Source: Lysobacter sp. S4-A87 (GTDB taxonomy: Bacteria; Pseudomonadota; Gammaproteobacteria; Xanthomonadales; Xanthomonadaceae). Taken from it: a stretch of DNA of 64,000 nt. How positions within the stretch are numbered: position 1 is the stretch's first letter; each line of letters begins with the position of its first letter. The notes under the pieces are model-generated. The model was not told the DNA's origin. It saw nothing but the letters and a program-made list of their open reading frames with translations, and made no database searches. This document shows positions 43,186 to 52,102 of the stretch, in pieces. Where the stretch lies: assembly GCF_022637455.1 (NCBI RefSeq), contig NZ_CP093341.1, forward strand, positions 2,728,001-2,792,000, given 5' to 3'. The translations under genes were made by a program, and so were the position numbers.

Positions 43186-44064
43186 CTACAGGTGGTACTT
43201 GAGCATGAAGCTCACGGCGTTCTGGTTGGTGTCGAAGAAGGGCGAGTTGACGATCTGGTACTTGTTCCACCACAGGTCCACTTCGACGCCGATGAACAGC
43301 TTCCCGGGGGTGTTCCAGATCGTCGCGCCGGCATCCCAGGAGATCTGCGGATTGAGGTGGTAGCTCCAGTCCTCGGAGCCAAGCCCGGTGACCCAGTCGA
43401 AGTAGCCATCGACCAGGAACGCCGCCTTGCCGATCCGGAACGGGTAGCTGGCGGCCAGCGTGACCTGCGCGTCGTGGAAGCCATGCCGCGCGCCGTCGAT
43501 CAGCTCCGCGCGGCCATAGACATTCAACTGCACGTAGTTGAACTTGCCCAGCCCGCCGAGCGGTCCGGCCTGGCGGACGTCGAGGTTCAATCCCAGGCCG
43601 ACCAGCGCGGCTTCGGCGAGGTCCGGATCCTCGCCGCGTTCGTACTGCATGGCCAGCAGGACATCCTTGATCTCGAACAGGCTGTGACGGAAGAGCGTGC
43701 GCGACAGATCCTTGTCGAGCATCTTGCCAAAGCTCAGGCGCGGCCCGAATTCGCCGTACCACGTGGAGTCGGTGGGTGGCTGGCCATGGAAATCGGTCCA
43801 GTCGATGAACATGAAGAAGTCGCCGATCTTCGACTCGTGCGCGTGCTCGAGCGTGAACGTCGACTGCTCATCGGGATCGACCGCGAAACCCTTGCCGTAG
43901 GCCAGCAGCGTAATGCTGGTGTCGTTCCACAGGAAGAATGACGGCTCGTCGGCAGGCGCAGGTGTCTCCTGCGCGATCGCCGGACAGGCGGCGAACATCA
44001 GTCCGCCGAATGCCGCCCCGATGAGGGCGTGCGCTGTCCTCGCAGGAGATTCCAGCAGTGCCAC
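43186..44064 (-). CDS. Tsx-like nucleoside-channel outer-membrane protein
   Basis: A 292-residue outer-membrane protein. A signal peptide ending ACPAIAQ precedes a barrel of alternating strands: FFLWNDTSITLLAYGKGF, FTLEHAHESKIGDFFMFIDW and the C-terminal VSFMLKYHL. This matches the Tsx/OmpK family of 12-strand nucleoside-specific channels. It starts 7 bp after the hypothetical gene on the same strand, so the two may be co-transcribed. Substrate specificity cannot be read directly. Confidence 0.82.
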   Translation of the reverse strand: MALLESPARTAHALIGAAFGGLMFAACPAIAQETPAPADEPSFFLWNDTSITLLAYGKGFAVDPDEQSTFTLEHAHESKIGDFFMFIDWTDFHGQPPTDSTWYGEFGPRLSFGKMLDKDLSRTLFRHSLFEIKDVLLAMQYERGEDPDLAEAALVGLGLNLDVRQAGPLGGLGKFNYVQLNVYGRAELIDGARHGFHDAQVTLAASYPFRIGKAAFLVDGYFDWVTGLGSEDWSYHLNPQISWDAGATIWNTPGKLFIGVEVDLWWNKYQIVNSPFFDTNQNAVSFMLKYHL

Positions 44065-44071
44065 GGCCGGC

Positions 44072-44641
44072 TTACAGCTTACCCTCGGAACCGGTGTAGC
44101 TGACGTTCCAGACCTTGCCCTTCTGGTCGGTCATGCACGCCCATGGCGCGTCCGCACCCGGCACCGTCACCGAAACCGAGATGCCGGCTTCGCCGCCCAG
44201 GGCATCGATGACCGAAAGCTTGCTGCTGGCCACGCCCACCTTCTTGGCCACGGCGGCCAGGCACGCCTGCTCCGACGCCGGATACGTCTCGCGCGGGGTG
44301 GCGGCAGCAGCACGGGCATCGTCTGAACCGGCAGCGTCGGCACCTGCAAGCGAGCAGACGCCGTGGGCGCGGTTCTTGCCCGTGTACGACACGTCCGGCG
44401 AACCGTCGGGGTTGATGGTGATGGAGATGGTGGTGGCGGTCGCTGCGTCCCTGGCCTCGTAGGCGTTCTCGTTGAAGACCTTGAGGGTGGCCTCCTTGCC
44501 GTTGACGTAGACCGGCCCGCCCTGGTCGACGTGGACCTCGAGATTGCCGGGGCAGGTGGCGTTGATCAGTGGCAGCTTCGCCTGGGCATTGAAGGCGAGC
44601 AGGGAGGCGACGATGGCGGCCGGCACCAGTAGCGATTTCAT
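44072..44641 (-). CDS. Secreted hypothetical protein
   Basis: A 189-residue exported protein: signal peptide MKSLLVPAAIVASLLAFNAQA, then a beta-rich domain starting KLPLINATCPGNLEVHVDQG and a second part (EQACLAAVAKKVGVASSKLS, VPGADAPWACMTDQKGKVWN) with Cys residues that could form disulfides. The second half resembles small periplasmic YpeB/Ivy-like inhibitor folds only vaguely. It lies directly upstream of the Tsx-like gene. The function is unknown. Confidence 0.75.
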   Translation of the reverse strand: MKSLLVPAAIVASLLAFNAQAKLPLINATCPGNLEVHVDQGGPVYVNGKEATLKVFNENAYEARDAATATTISITINPDGSPDVSYTGKNRAHGVCSLAGADAAGSDDARAAAATPRETYPASEQACLAAVAKKVGVASSKLSVIDALGGEAGISVSVTVPGADAPWACMTDQKGKVWNVSYTGSEGKL

Positions 44642-44845
44642 GGCGGTGAACCCGTGCGGGGGAAAGCGCTCAATACAGCGCCCCGGAGTGATGCCTGCGT
44701 GATGGCCGGACGACAGCGCAGCATGGGGCGGGTCCGCGCCCTGGCGGGCCAAAACAGAATGCTGTGTTGACCGGCTTGTGTCGCAGCGCAACTTGAAAAG
44801 GCACCCGGCGCCCGCCATGCCTGCAGGGTCATCCGGAGAAACCCC

Positions 44846-45886
44846 ATGCCGCAGAGCCAGACTATCAATCGCCGCATCGTCCTCGCCTCCCGCCCGAAAG
44901 GCGCGCCGACTCCGCAGGATTTCCGTCTCGAGCAGCTCGATGTGCCGACACCCGCTGAAGGCGAGGTGCTGCTGCGCACGCTGTATCTGTCGCTCGACCC
45001 CTACATGCGTGGACGCATGAGCGATGCGCCTTCCTACGCGCCACCGACGGCGATCGGTGACGTCATGGTCGGCGGCACGGTCAGTCGCGTGGTCACGTCG
45101 CGTCATCCGAAGTTTGCCGAAGGCGATCTCGTCCTCGGCGGCGCCGGCTGGCAGGACTACACCTTGTCGGATGGCCGCGACCTGATGTCGCTCGGCAACG
45201 CGCCCCATCCATCGTATGCACTGAGCGTGCTCGGCATGCCCGGCTTCACCGCCTATCACGGCCTGTTGAACATCGGCGAGCCCAAACCCGGCGAGACCGT
45301 GGTCGTTGCCGCAGCCAGTGGCGCGGTCGGCGCGGTGGTCGGGCAGATCGCCAAACTCAAGGGCGCCAGGGCGATAGGAATCGCCGGCGGTGCCGACAAA
45401 TGCCGGTACGTGCTGGAAGAGCTGGGCTTCGATGCCTGCATCGACCGCAACGATCCCGATTTCGCCCGGCAGCTCGCCGATGCCTGCCCGGGCGGCATCG
45501 ATATCTATTTCGAGAACGTCGGCGGCGCAGTGCTCGATGCCGTGCTGCCACTGCTCAATGACGGCGCCCGCGTACCGGTGTGCGGACTGATCGCCCACTA
45601 CAACGACCAGAAGCTGCCCCCCGGGCCCGATCGACTGCCGCTGCTGATGGGCCTGGTGCTGCGCAAGCGCATCCGCCTGCAGGGTTTCATCATCCTGGAC
45701 CACTATGCAGACGGCTTCGCCCAGTTCTACCGGGACATGAGCGGCTGGGCGGCGGCGGGCAAGGTGAAGCTGCGCGAGGACATCGTCGACGGACTGGAGA
45801 ACGCACCCGAGGCGTTCATGGGCATGCTCCAGGGCAGGAACTTCGGCAAGCTGGTGGTGCGCGTGGCCGATCCCACCGGATCGTAA
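44846..45886 (+). CDS. NADPH-dependent oxidoreductase (MDR, CurA-like)
   Basis: A 346-residue zinc-free medium-chain dehydrogenase of the prostaglandin/curcumin-reductase type. The N-terminus (RIVLASRPKGAPTPQDFRLE) and LDPYMRGRMSD are typical of the group. The cofactor site is VVVAAASGAVGAVVGQIAKL, and the nicotinamide domain contains GFIILDHY. It reduces activated C=C bonds of enones in the cytoplasm. It is monocistronic. The assignment to family is firm; the physiological substrate is not known. Confidence 0.9.
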   Translation: MPQSQTINRRIVLASRPKGAPTPQDFRLEQLDVPTPAEGEVLLRTLYLSLDPYMRGRMSDAPSYAPPTAIGDVMVGGTVSRVVTSRHPKFAEGDLVLGGAGWQDYTLSDGRDLMSLGNAPHPSYALSVLGMPGFTAYHGLLNIGEPKPGETVVVAAASGAVGAVVGQIAKLKGARAIGIAGGADKCRYVLEELGFDACIDRNDPDFARQLADACPGGIDIYFENVGGAVLDAVLPLLNDGARVPVCGLIAHYNDQKLPPGPDRLPLLMGLVLRKRIRLQGFIILDHYADGFAQFYRDMSGWAAAGKVKLREDIVDGLENAPEAFMGMLQGRNFGKLVVRVADPTGS

Positions 45887-45962
45887 GCCCGCTCCCGCCA
45901 TCACGACCCCCTAATGGGGCCTCGCCAAGACTCGCGACAGCACACTGAGTGGAGCGACGAAG

Positions 45963-46742
45963 GTGAGCTTCGCATTGCAGGTGGTCGTGTTCGCCCTCGG
46001 CCTGTTCGCGGGGATCGTGCTGTTCGTCGAAATCGGGCGACGGGTCGGTCTTGCCCACCTCGCACGCGAGGGCCGCGGGCTGACCCGCGGCGCGGACGCC
46101 GCCGAAGGTGCGGTGTTCGGTCTGCTCGCGCTGCTGATCGCCTTCACCTTTTTCGGCGCGGCGCAGCGATTCGATGACCGCCGCGAGCTGGTCGCCGACG
46201 AAGCCAACGCGATCGGCACCGCCTACCAGCGGCTGGACCTGCTTCCGGCCGATGCCAAACCGGAGCTGCAGGCACTGTTCCGGCGCTACCTGGAAGTGCG
46301 CCTGGTGACCTACCGCAATGCCGAGGATCGCGCGGCGACGCAGGCCCGCCTCGACCAGGGCTACGCACTTCAGGACCAGATCTGGGAGAAGGCGGTGCGT
46401 GCGAGCCAGCGTCCGGGCGTGCCGGCATCGGCGGCGATGCTGGTGATTCCATCGCTGAACGAGATGTTCGACATCACCGACAGCCGCGTCGCGGCCACCC
46501 GCCACCATCCGCCCCGCGTCGTCTACTGGCTGCTGGCGAGCCTGTGCCTGATCGCGGGGCTGCTGGTCGGGTACTCCACCGCGGTCAACGCCGACCGCAG
46601 CTGGCTGCACAGGTTCGTGTTCGCCGCCATCCTGTCGTTGACCGTCTACGTGACCATCGAGATCGAGTACCCGCGCCTGGGCCTGATCCGCGTCGATTCG
46701 GCCGATCAGGCCCTGATCGACCTGCGCCAGCACCTGCGATGA
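45963..46742 (+). CDS. DUF4239-type membrane protein
   Basis: A 259-residue protein starting at a GTG. There are two N-terminal membrane segments (LQVVVFALGLFAGIVLFVEI, GAVFGLLALLIAFTFFGA), a long soluble segment (RFDDRRELVADEANAIGTAY, about residues 65-165), and two C-terminal segments (VVYWLLASLCLIAGLLVGYS, VFAAILSLTVYVTIEIEYP). This layout, with E-x-NAIGTAY, is that of DUF4239, sometimes called bestrophin-like. Channel activity has not been shown for such proteins as far as the sequence tells. It lies upstream of acnD but 240 bp away. Confidence 0.75.
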   Translation: MSFALQVVVFALGLFAGIVLFVEIGRRVGLAHLAREGRGLTRGADAAEGAVFGLLALLIAFTFFGAAQRFDDRRELVADEANAIGTAYQRLDLLPADAKPELQALFRRYLEVRLVTYRNAEDRAATQARLDQGYALQDQIWEKAVRASQRPGVPASAAMLVIPSLNEMFDITDSRVAATRHHPPRVVYWLLASLCLIAGLLVGYSTAVNADRSWLHRFVFAAILSLTVYVTIEIEYPRLGLIRVDSADQALIDLRQHLR

Positions 46743-46984
46743 GTCCGGGCTGGACGGCGTGGTGAACCGCCGGCGCGCCTGGAAACCACCCGCTGTGCCG
46801 ATCCCGGCCATCCGCGGCGGCGGAAATGGGGGGTCCGGGGCCCGGCCAATTGCGGGATAATCGCCGATGCCGGGATTTCCCCGGCCCCAGCGCACCTGCC
46901 CGCCCGGGCTCCGCATGGCAGCACGATGCGAAGTCCGCGCCCGAGTGTCGCTGCAGCACTCCGATCAAGAATCCAGCAGCCGCC

Positions 46985-49582
46985 ATGAATACCCAATACC
47001 GCAAGCCGCTCCCGGGCACCGCGCTCGACTGGTTCGATGCACGTGCCGCGATCGACGCGATCGCACCCGGCGCCTATGACCGGCTGCCGTATACCTCGCG
47101 CGTGCATGCCGAGAACCTGGTGCGCCGCGCCGAGCCGAACATGCTCGATGCCTACCTGACGCAGCTGATCGAGCGCCGTCGCGACCTCGACTTCCCGTGG
47201 TTCCCGGCCCGCGTGGTCTGCCACGACATCCTCGGTCAGACCGCGCTGGTCGACCTGGCCGGCCTGCGTGACGCCATCGCCGAGCGCGGCGGCGACCCGT
47301 CGCAGATCAATCCGGTGGTGCCGACGCAGTTGATCGTCGACCACTCGCTGGCGGTGGAGCATGGCGGCTTCGACAAGGACGCGTTCGCCAAGAACCGCGC
47401 CGTCGAGGATCGCCGCAACGAAGATCGCTTCCACTTCATCAACTGGACGAAGAAGGCGTTCCGCAACGTCGACGTGATTCCGCCGGGCAACGGCATCATG
47501 CATCAGATCAATCTGGAGCGGATGTCGCCGGTGGTGCATGCGCGTGATGGCGTTGCCTTCCCGGACACGCTGGTCGGCACCGACAGCCACACGCCGCACG
47601 TCGATGCGCTGGGCGTGATCGCGATAGGGGTAGGCGGCCTGGAAGCCGAGAGCGTGATGCTCGGCCGCGCCTCCTGGATGCGCCTGCCCGACATCATCGG
47701 CGTCAACCTCACCGGCAAGCCGCAGCCCGGCATCACCGCCACCGACGTCGTGCTGGCGCTGACCGAGTTCCTGCGCCAGCAGAAGGTCGTTGGGGCGTAC
47801 CTGGAGTTCCATGGCGAAGGCGCATCGGCGCTGACCCTGGGCGACCGCGCCACGATCTCCAACATGGCGCCGGAGTACGGCGCGACCGCGGCGATGTTCT
47901 TCATCGACGACAAGACCATCGACTACCTGCGCCTGACCGGCCGCGAGGACGCGCAGGTCAAGCTGGTCGAGACCTACGCCAGGCAGGCCGGCCTGTGGGC
48001 CGATGCGTTGCAGACCGCCGAGTACGAACGCGAACTCACCTTCGACCTGTCGTCGGTGGTGCGCAACGTGGCCGGCCCGTCCAACCCGCACAAGCGCCTG
48101 CCGACCTCCGACCTGGCCGCGCGCGGCATCGCCGGTGCCTGGGACGACGTGCCGGGGCAGATGCCCGATGGCGCGGTGATCATCGCCGCCATCACCAGCT
48201 GCACCAACACCAGCAATCCGCGCAACGTCATCGCCGCCGGCCTGATCGCGCGCAACGCCAATGCCCGCGGGCTGGTGCGCCGGCCGTGGGTCAAGTCGTC
48301 GCTGGCGCCGGGCTCCAAGGCGGTGCAGTTGTACCTGGAAGAAGCCGGCCTGCTGTCGGAGCTCGAGAAGCTCGGCTTCGGCATCGTCGGCTTCGCCTGC
48401 ACCACCTGCAACGGCATGAGTGGCGCGCTGGATCCGGCGATCCAGAAGGAAGTGATCGACCGCGACCTCTACGCGACCGCGGTGCTGTCGGGCAACCGCA
48501 ACTTCGACGGCCGCATCCATCCGTACGCCAAGCAGGCGTTCCTGGCCTCGCCGCCGCTGGTGGTGGCCTACGCGATCGCCGGCACCGTGCGCTTCGACAT
48601 CGAGCGCGACGCACTCGGCCATGACGCCCACGGCAACCCGATCACGCTCAAGGACATCTGGCCGAGCGACGAGGAGATCGACGCGATTGTCGCCAGCAGC
48701 GTCAAGCCGGACCATTTCCGCCAGGTGTACGAGCCGATGTTCCGCATCAGCGAAATGCACGGCGAGAAGGTCGGCCCGCTGTACGACTGGCGCCCGCAGA
48801 GCACCTACATCCGTCGCCCGCCGTACTGGGAAGGCGCGCTGGCCGGCGAGCGCGCACTCAGCGGCATGCGTCCGCTGGCGGTGCTCGGCGACAACATCAC
48901 CACTGACCACCTCTCGCCGTCGAACGCGATCATGGCGTCCAGTGCCGCCGGCGAGTACCTGGCGAAGATGGGCCTGCCGGAAGAGGACTTCAATTCCTAC
49001 GCGACCCATCGCGGCGACCACCTGACCGCGCAGCGCGCCACGTTCGCAAACCCGAAGCTGCTCAACGAAATGGTCCGCGACGAGGCCGGCAACGTGAAGC
49101 AGGGCTCGCTGGCGCGCATCGAGCCGGAAGGGCAGGTCACGCGCATGTGGGAGGCGATCGAAACCTACATGGAGCGTCGCCAGCCGCTGATCATCATCGC
49201 CGGTGCCGACTACGGCCAGGGCTCGTCGCGCGACTGGGCGGCCAAGGGCGTGCGCCTGGCGGGCGTCGAGGCGATCGCAGCCGAGGGCTTCGAGCGGATC
49301 CACCGAACCAACCTGATCGGCATGGGCGTGCTGCCGCTGGAGTTCCTGCCGGGCACCAACCGCACCACGCTGGCCATCGACGGCACCGAGACCTTCGACG
49401 TCATCGGCGAGCGCACCCCGCGCGCGCAGCTGACGCTGGTCATCAACCGCCGCAACGGCGAGCGCGTCGAAGTGCCGGTGACCTGCCGCCTCGACACCGC
49501 CGAGGAAGTATCGATCTACGACGCAGGCGGCGTGCTGCAGCGTTTCGCCAACGACTTCCTGGAATCCGCACAGGCGGCCTGA
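46985..49582 (+). CDS. acnD: 2-methylcitrate dehydratase, Fe/S-dependent (AcnD)
   Basis: An 865-residue aconitase-family enzyme that dehydrates 2-methylcitrate to 2-methylaconitate in the propionate-degrading methylcitrate cycle. The three [4Fe-4S] cysteines are in TSCTNTSNP and the FACTTCNGMSG pair. SHTPHVDALGVIAIGVGG and the C-terminal swivel motif GADYGQGSSRDWAAKG are canonical. Length and PEYGATAAMF fit AcnA/AcnD-type. The identification as AcnD rather than housekeeping aconitase rests on the adjacent prpF. The ATG at 46985 is the only start matching the family N-terminus. prpB and prpC are not in the window. Confidence 0.92.
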   Translation: MNTQYRKPLPGTALDWFDARAAIDAIAPGAYDRLPYTSRVHAENLVRRAEPNMLDAYLTQLIERRRDLDFPWFPARVVCHDILGQTALVDLAGLRDAIAERGGDPSQINPVVPTQLIVDHSLAVEHGGFDKDAFAKNRAVEDRRNEDRFHFINWTKKAFRNVDVIPPGNGIMHQINLERMSPVVHARDGVAFPDTLVGTDSHTPHVDALGVIAIGVGGLEAESVMLGRASWMRLPDIIGVNLTGKPQPGITATDVVLALTEFLRQQKVVGAYLEFHGEGASALTLGDRATISNMAPEYGATAAMFFIDDKTIDYLRLTGREDAQVKLVETYARQAGLWADALQTAEYERELTFDLSSVVRNVAGPSNPHKRLPTSDLAARGIAGAWDDVPGQMPDGAVIIAAITSCTNTSNPRNVIAAGLIARNANARGLVRRPWVKSSLAPGSKAVQLYLEEAGLLSELEKLGFGIVGFACTTCNGMSGALDPAIQKEVIDRDLYATAVLSGNRNFDGRIHPYAKQAFLASPPLVVAYAIAGTVRFDIERDALGHDAHGNPITLKDIWPSDEEIDAIVASSVKPDHFRQVYEPMFRISEMHGEKVGPLYDWRPQSTYIRRPPYWEGALAGERALSGMRPLAVLGDNITTDHLSPSNAIMASSAAGEYLAKMGLPEEDFNSYATHRGDHLTAQRATFANPKLLNEMVRDEAGNVKQGSLARIEPEGQVTRMWEAIETYMERRQPLIIIAGADYGQGSSRDWAAKGVRLAGVEAIAAEGFERIHRTNLIGMGVLPLEFLPGTNRTTLAIDGTETFDVIGERTPRAQLTLVINRRNGERVEVPVTCRLDTAEEVSIYDAGGVLQRFANDFLESAQAA

Positions 49583-49643
49583 GGCCGCCCGTGTGACCCC
49601 CATCTGCACGCCCTGCACGCACTGATCGACGGAACCACTGCCC

Positions 49644-50828
49644 ATGTCCCATCTCCCCCAGATCCGCATCCCCGCCACCTACATGCGTGGCGGCACCAGC
49701 AAGGGCGTGTTCTTTCGGCTGCAGGACCTGCCCGAGGTTGCGCAGCTGCCGGGCCCGAAGCGCGATGCGCTGCTGATGCGCGTGATCGGATCGCCCGATC
49801 CCTACGGCAAGCACACCGACGGCATGGGCGGCGCGACCTCGAGCACCAGCAAGTGCGTGATCATCTCGAAGGCGTCGGTGCCGGATCATGACGTCGACTA
49901 TCTCTACGGCCAGGTCGCGATCGAACAGGCGTTCGTCGACTGGAGCGGCAACTGCGGCAACCTCAGCTCGGCGGTGGGCCCGTTCGCGATCAGCGCCGGC
50001 CTCGTCGATGCCAGCCGCGTTCCCGCTGATGGCATCGCCGTGGTGCGCATCTGGCAGGCCAACATCGGCAAGACCATCATCGCGCACGTGCCGATGAGCA
50101 ACGGCCAGGTGCAGGAAACCGGTGATTTCGAGCTGGACGGCGTGACCTTCCCGGCCGCCGAGATCGCCCTGGAATTCATCGACCCGGCCGACGACAGCGA
50201 CGGCGGCACGATGTTCCCGACCGGCAACCTGGTCGATGACCTGGAAGTGCCGGGCGTCGGCACGTTGCGGGTGACGATGATCACCGCCGGCATCCCGACC
50301 ATCTTCGTCAACGCCGCCGACCTGGGCTACACCGGCACCGAGCTGCAGCCGGTGTTCAACGAAGACCCCAAGGCGCTGGCACGGTTCGAAGCGATCCGCG
50401 CGCACGGTGCGATGCGCATGGGGCTGATCGAGAACATCGAGCAGGCCGCCAAGCGCCAGCACTCGCCCAAGGTCGCCATCGTCGCACCGGCGCAGGACTA
50501 CGTCGCATCCAGCGGCAAGCACATCGCCGCATCCGAGATCGACCTGCACGTGCGTGCGATGTCGATGGGCAAGCTGCACCACGCGATGATGGGCACGGCT
50601 GCGGTCGCGATCGGCACCGCTGCTTCTATCCCCGGCACCCTGGTCAACCAGGCCGCCGGTGGCGGAGAGCACGGTGCGGTCCGTTTCGGCCATCCGTCGG
50701 GCACGCTGCGAGTGGGCGCCGAAGCACGCCAGGTCGACGGTGAGTGGACCGTCACCAAGGCGGTGATGAGCCGCAGCGCCCGCGTGCTGATGGAAGGCGC
50801 GGTCCGCGTGCCTGCGGACTCGTTCTAG
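49644..50828 (+). CDS. prpF: PrpF, AcnD-accessory aconitate isomerase-type protein
   Basis: A 394-residue protein of the PrpF family (diaminopimelate epimerase-like fold). It isomerises the methylaconitate isomer made by AcnD to the one AcnB uses. The N-terminus PATYMRGGTSKGVFFRLQDL is diagnostic, as are GMGGATSSTSKCVIIS and WSGNCGNLSSAVGPF, containing the Cys of the epimerase fold. It lies 61 bp after acnD. acnD-prpF together define the AcnD-type methylcitrate pathway. Confidence 0.95.
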   Translation: MSHLPQIRIPATYMRGGTSKGVFFRLQDLPEVAQLPGPKRDALLMRVIGSPDPYGKHTDGMGGATSSTSKCVIISKASVPDHDVDYLYGQVAIEQAFVDWSGNCGNLSSAVGPFAISAGLVDASRVPADGIAVVRIWQANIGKTIIAHVPMSNGQVQETGDFELDGVTFPAAEIALEFIDPADDSDGGTMFPTGNLVDDLEVPGVGTLRVTMITAGIPTIFVNAADLGYTGTELQPVFNEDPKALARFEAIRAHGAMRMGLIENIEQAAKRQHSPKVAIVAPAQDYVASSGKHIAASEIDLHVRAMSMGKLHHAMMGTAAVAIGTAASIPGTLVNQAAGGGEHGAVRFGHPSGTLRVGAEARQVDGEWTVTKAVMSRSARVLMEGAVRVPADSF

Positions 50829-50896
50829 CAAGATCCGGATAGTGAGCCGGTAGCAAAGTTGCGAGGCTGAGCGTCCCCTGGCCGGACGCGACGCCG

Positions 50897-51205
50897 ATGA
50901 AAGCCCTGTTCCTGGTTGCCGCGTGCGCGGCGCTCCTGCATAGCCCGCCCGTCAGCGCGGACTGCACGCTGGCATTCGCGCCGGCCGCCATGCGGCGGGC
51001 AGCCAGCGAGCACTACTACCGGTCGACGAAGCGCGACGCGATACCGCCCGGCCAGCTTCCGCCCGGCAGTCGGCCAGCGGCGGACGTCGAGCCTTTCCCG
51101 GCCAACACCCCGTCCAGCACGCCGCGAGCCGGCGATGATCCTTGCCGTGACCGTGCCGGCAGTGATTGCCCGGACCCTGAAGCGGAGACCCAGCCGCTCG
51201 GGTAA
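50897..51205 (+). CDS. Small secreted Pro-rich protein
   Basis: A 102-residue protein with a signal peptide (MKALFLVAACAALLHSPPVSA) and a low-complexity tail rich in Pro, Arg and Asp (PPGQLPPGSRPA, CRDRAGSDCPDPE). A Cys pair lies in the tail. No family is recognised. Being short and low in complexity it could be a non-coding frame, but the signal peptide and codon use support a real gene. Confidence 0.5.
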   Translation: MKALFLVAACAALLHSPPVSADCTLAFAPAAMRRAASEHYYRSTKRDAIPPGQLPPGSRPAADVEPFPANTPSSTPRAGDDPCRDRAGSDCPDPEAETQPLG

Positions 51206-51240
51206 CCTGTCGCCAGCTGTCGCACGCAAGGGGGAGCGCA

Positions 51241-51474
51241 ATGAGGCTGTTGCGGAAACTTGTGACATGGGGCTTGCTGCTTGTCGGCGGCGGAATAACG
51301 GCGTTCGGTCTCTACCAGACCGGTCGCGTTACCTGGGCCATGCTGCATCCACCGCCGCCAGGTGCGGTGTTCGAGCCTTTGATTCCTTTGATTGCCAGTG
51401 TGTTCTTCGTACTGGTCGGCATGGCCGTGCTCGCGGTCGCCGGGGCTTTCAGTCCTGTTACGACGGATGGATGA
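51241..51474 (+). CDS. Small membrane protein with two helices
   Basis: 77 residues with two clear hydrophobic helices (LVTWGLLLVGGGITAFGLY, LIPLIASVFFVLVGMAVLAV) joined by a Pro-rich loop (LHPPPPGAVFEP). GGGGGAG is 5 bp before the ATG. It is unrecognised, but the helices and ribosome site support a gene. Confidence 0.65.
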   Translation: MRLLRKLVTWGLLLVGGGITAFGLYQTGRVTWAMLHPPPPGAVFEPLIPLIASVFFVLVGMAVLAVAGAFSPVTTDG

Positions 51475-51547
51475 GACCCTTCGGCCAGTGCGCGTTTCGG
51501 GCTGGTTTCCAAGGCATCAGGGCCATCCGAATCACGGAGGCAAGTGA

Positions 51548-51937
51548 ATGCTCACAGGTCGATGCTTGTGCGGTGCATCCCGATATCAGTCGACGGGACC
51601 GGCGATGTTTTCCATCGTCTGCCACTGTCGGGACTGTCAGCGCACCTCGGGAAGCGGTGGAGTTCCTGTGCTGGGCGTTTCCAGGCTTTCATTCACCAGT
51701 GCCGGGCCGATAAAGCAATCGCGCACGACGGGGGGAAGCGGGCAACCTGCCGTCCGCAACTTCTGCGCGGAATGCGGCAGCCTGCTGTTTGGCACACCAG
51801 AGTCCGCGCCTGACCTGGTGACCATCTACGCCGGAAGCCTCGACGATCCCGACGCTTTCGAGCCTCGTGAGGCTTTATTCGTCGGACAGCGGCCACCATG
51901 GGCCAGGTTGGCGTTGCCTCTGGTCGAGCATAAGTAA
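51548..51937 (+). CDS. GFA family (Mss4-fold, zinc) protein
   Basis: A 129-residue protein of the glutathione-dependent formaldehyde-activating (GFA/Gfa1) family, a Zn-binding Mss4-like fold. Zn ligand pairs are visible: GRCLCGASRYQ, VCHCRDCQRTSGS and NFCAECGSLLF. Most members are of unknown function, and the formaldehyde role applies to few. GGAGG is 11 bp upstream of the ATG. It does not overlap its neighbours. Confidence 0.9.
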   Translation: MLTGRCLCGASRYQSTGPAMFSIVCHCRDCQRTSGSGGVPVLGVSRLSFTSAGPIKQSRTTGGSGQPAVRNFCAECGSLLFGTPESAPDLVTIYAGSLDDPDAFEPREALFVGQRPPWARLALPLVEHK

Positions 51938-52050
51938 TAGTGCGGGTGTCGCGGGCCGAAACCTGTTTGGCAGGAACGTGAGTCTATTGTCGTGACCGCA
52001 TCTGGCCGCTAGCGGACGTCTGGGCGGGACGGCGCCGCCGCCCGCTGGTC

Positions 52051-52077
52051 ATGTCCGCTTTCGACCCGAAGCGGTCT
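52051..52077 (+). repeat. Dispersed repeat, copy 1 (flanks the DUF1254 gene)
   Basis: The element at 52051-52077 begins ATGTCCGCTTTCGACCC and ends GAAGCGGTCT. It resembles a short palindromic element (arms CCGCTTTCG / CGAAGCGG) dispersed in many proteobacteria, often mis-called as tiny genes starting MSAFDPKR. A diverged copy in the same orientation lies at 53689-53715. Confidence 0.65.
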
Positions 52078-52102
52078 TCTGATTCGACGAAAGCGCGCTC
52101 CA

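Noticed and set aside
46706-49678. 990-codon minus-strand open frame opposite acnD
   Set aside because: AcnD on the plus strand is unmistakable; the antisense frame is a by-product of GC-rich codon bias.
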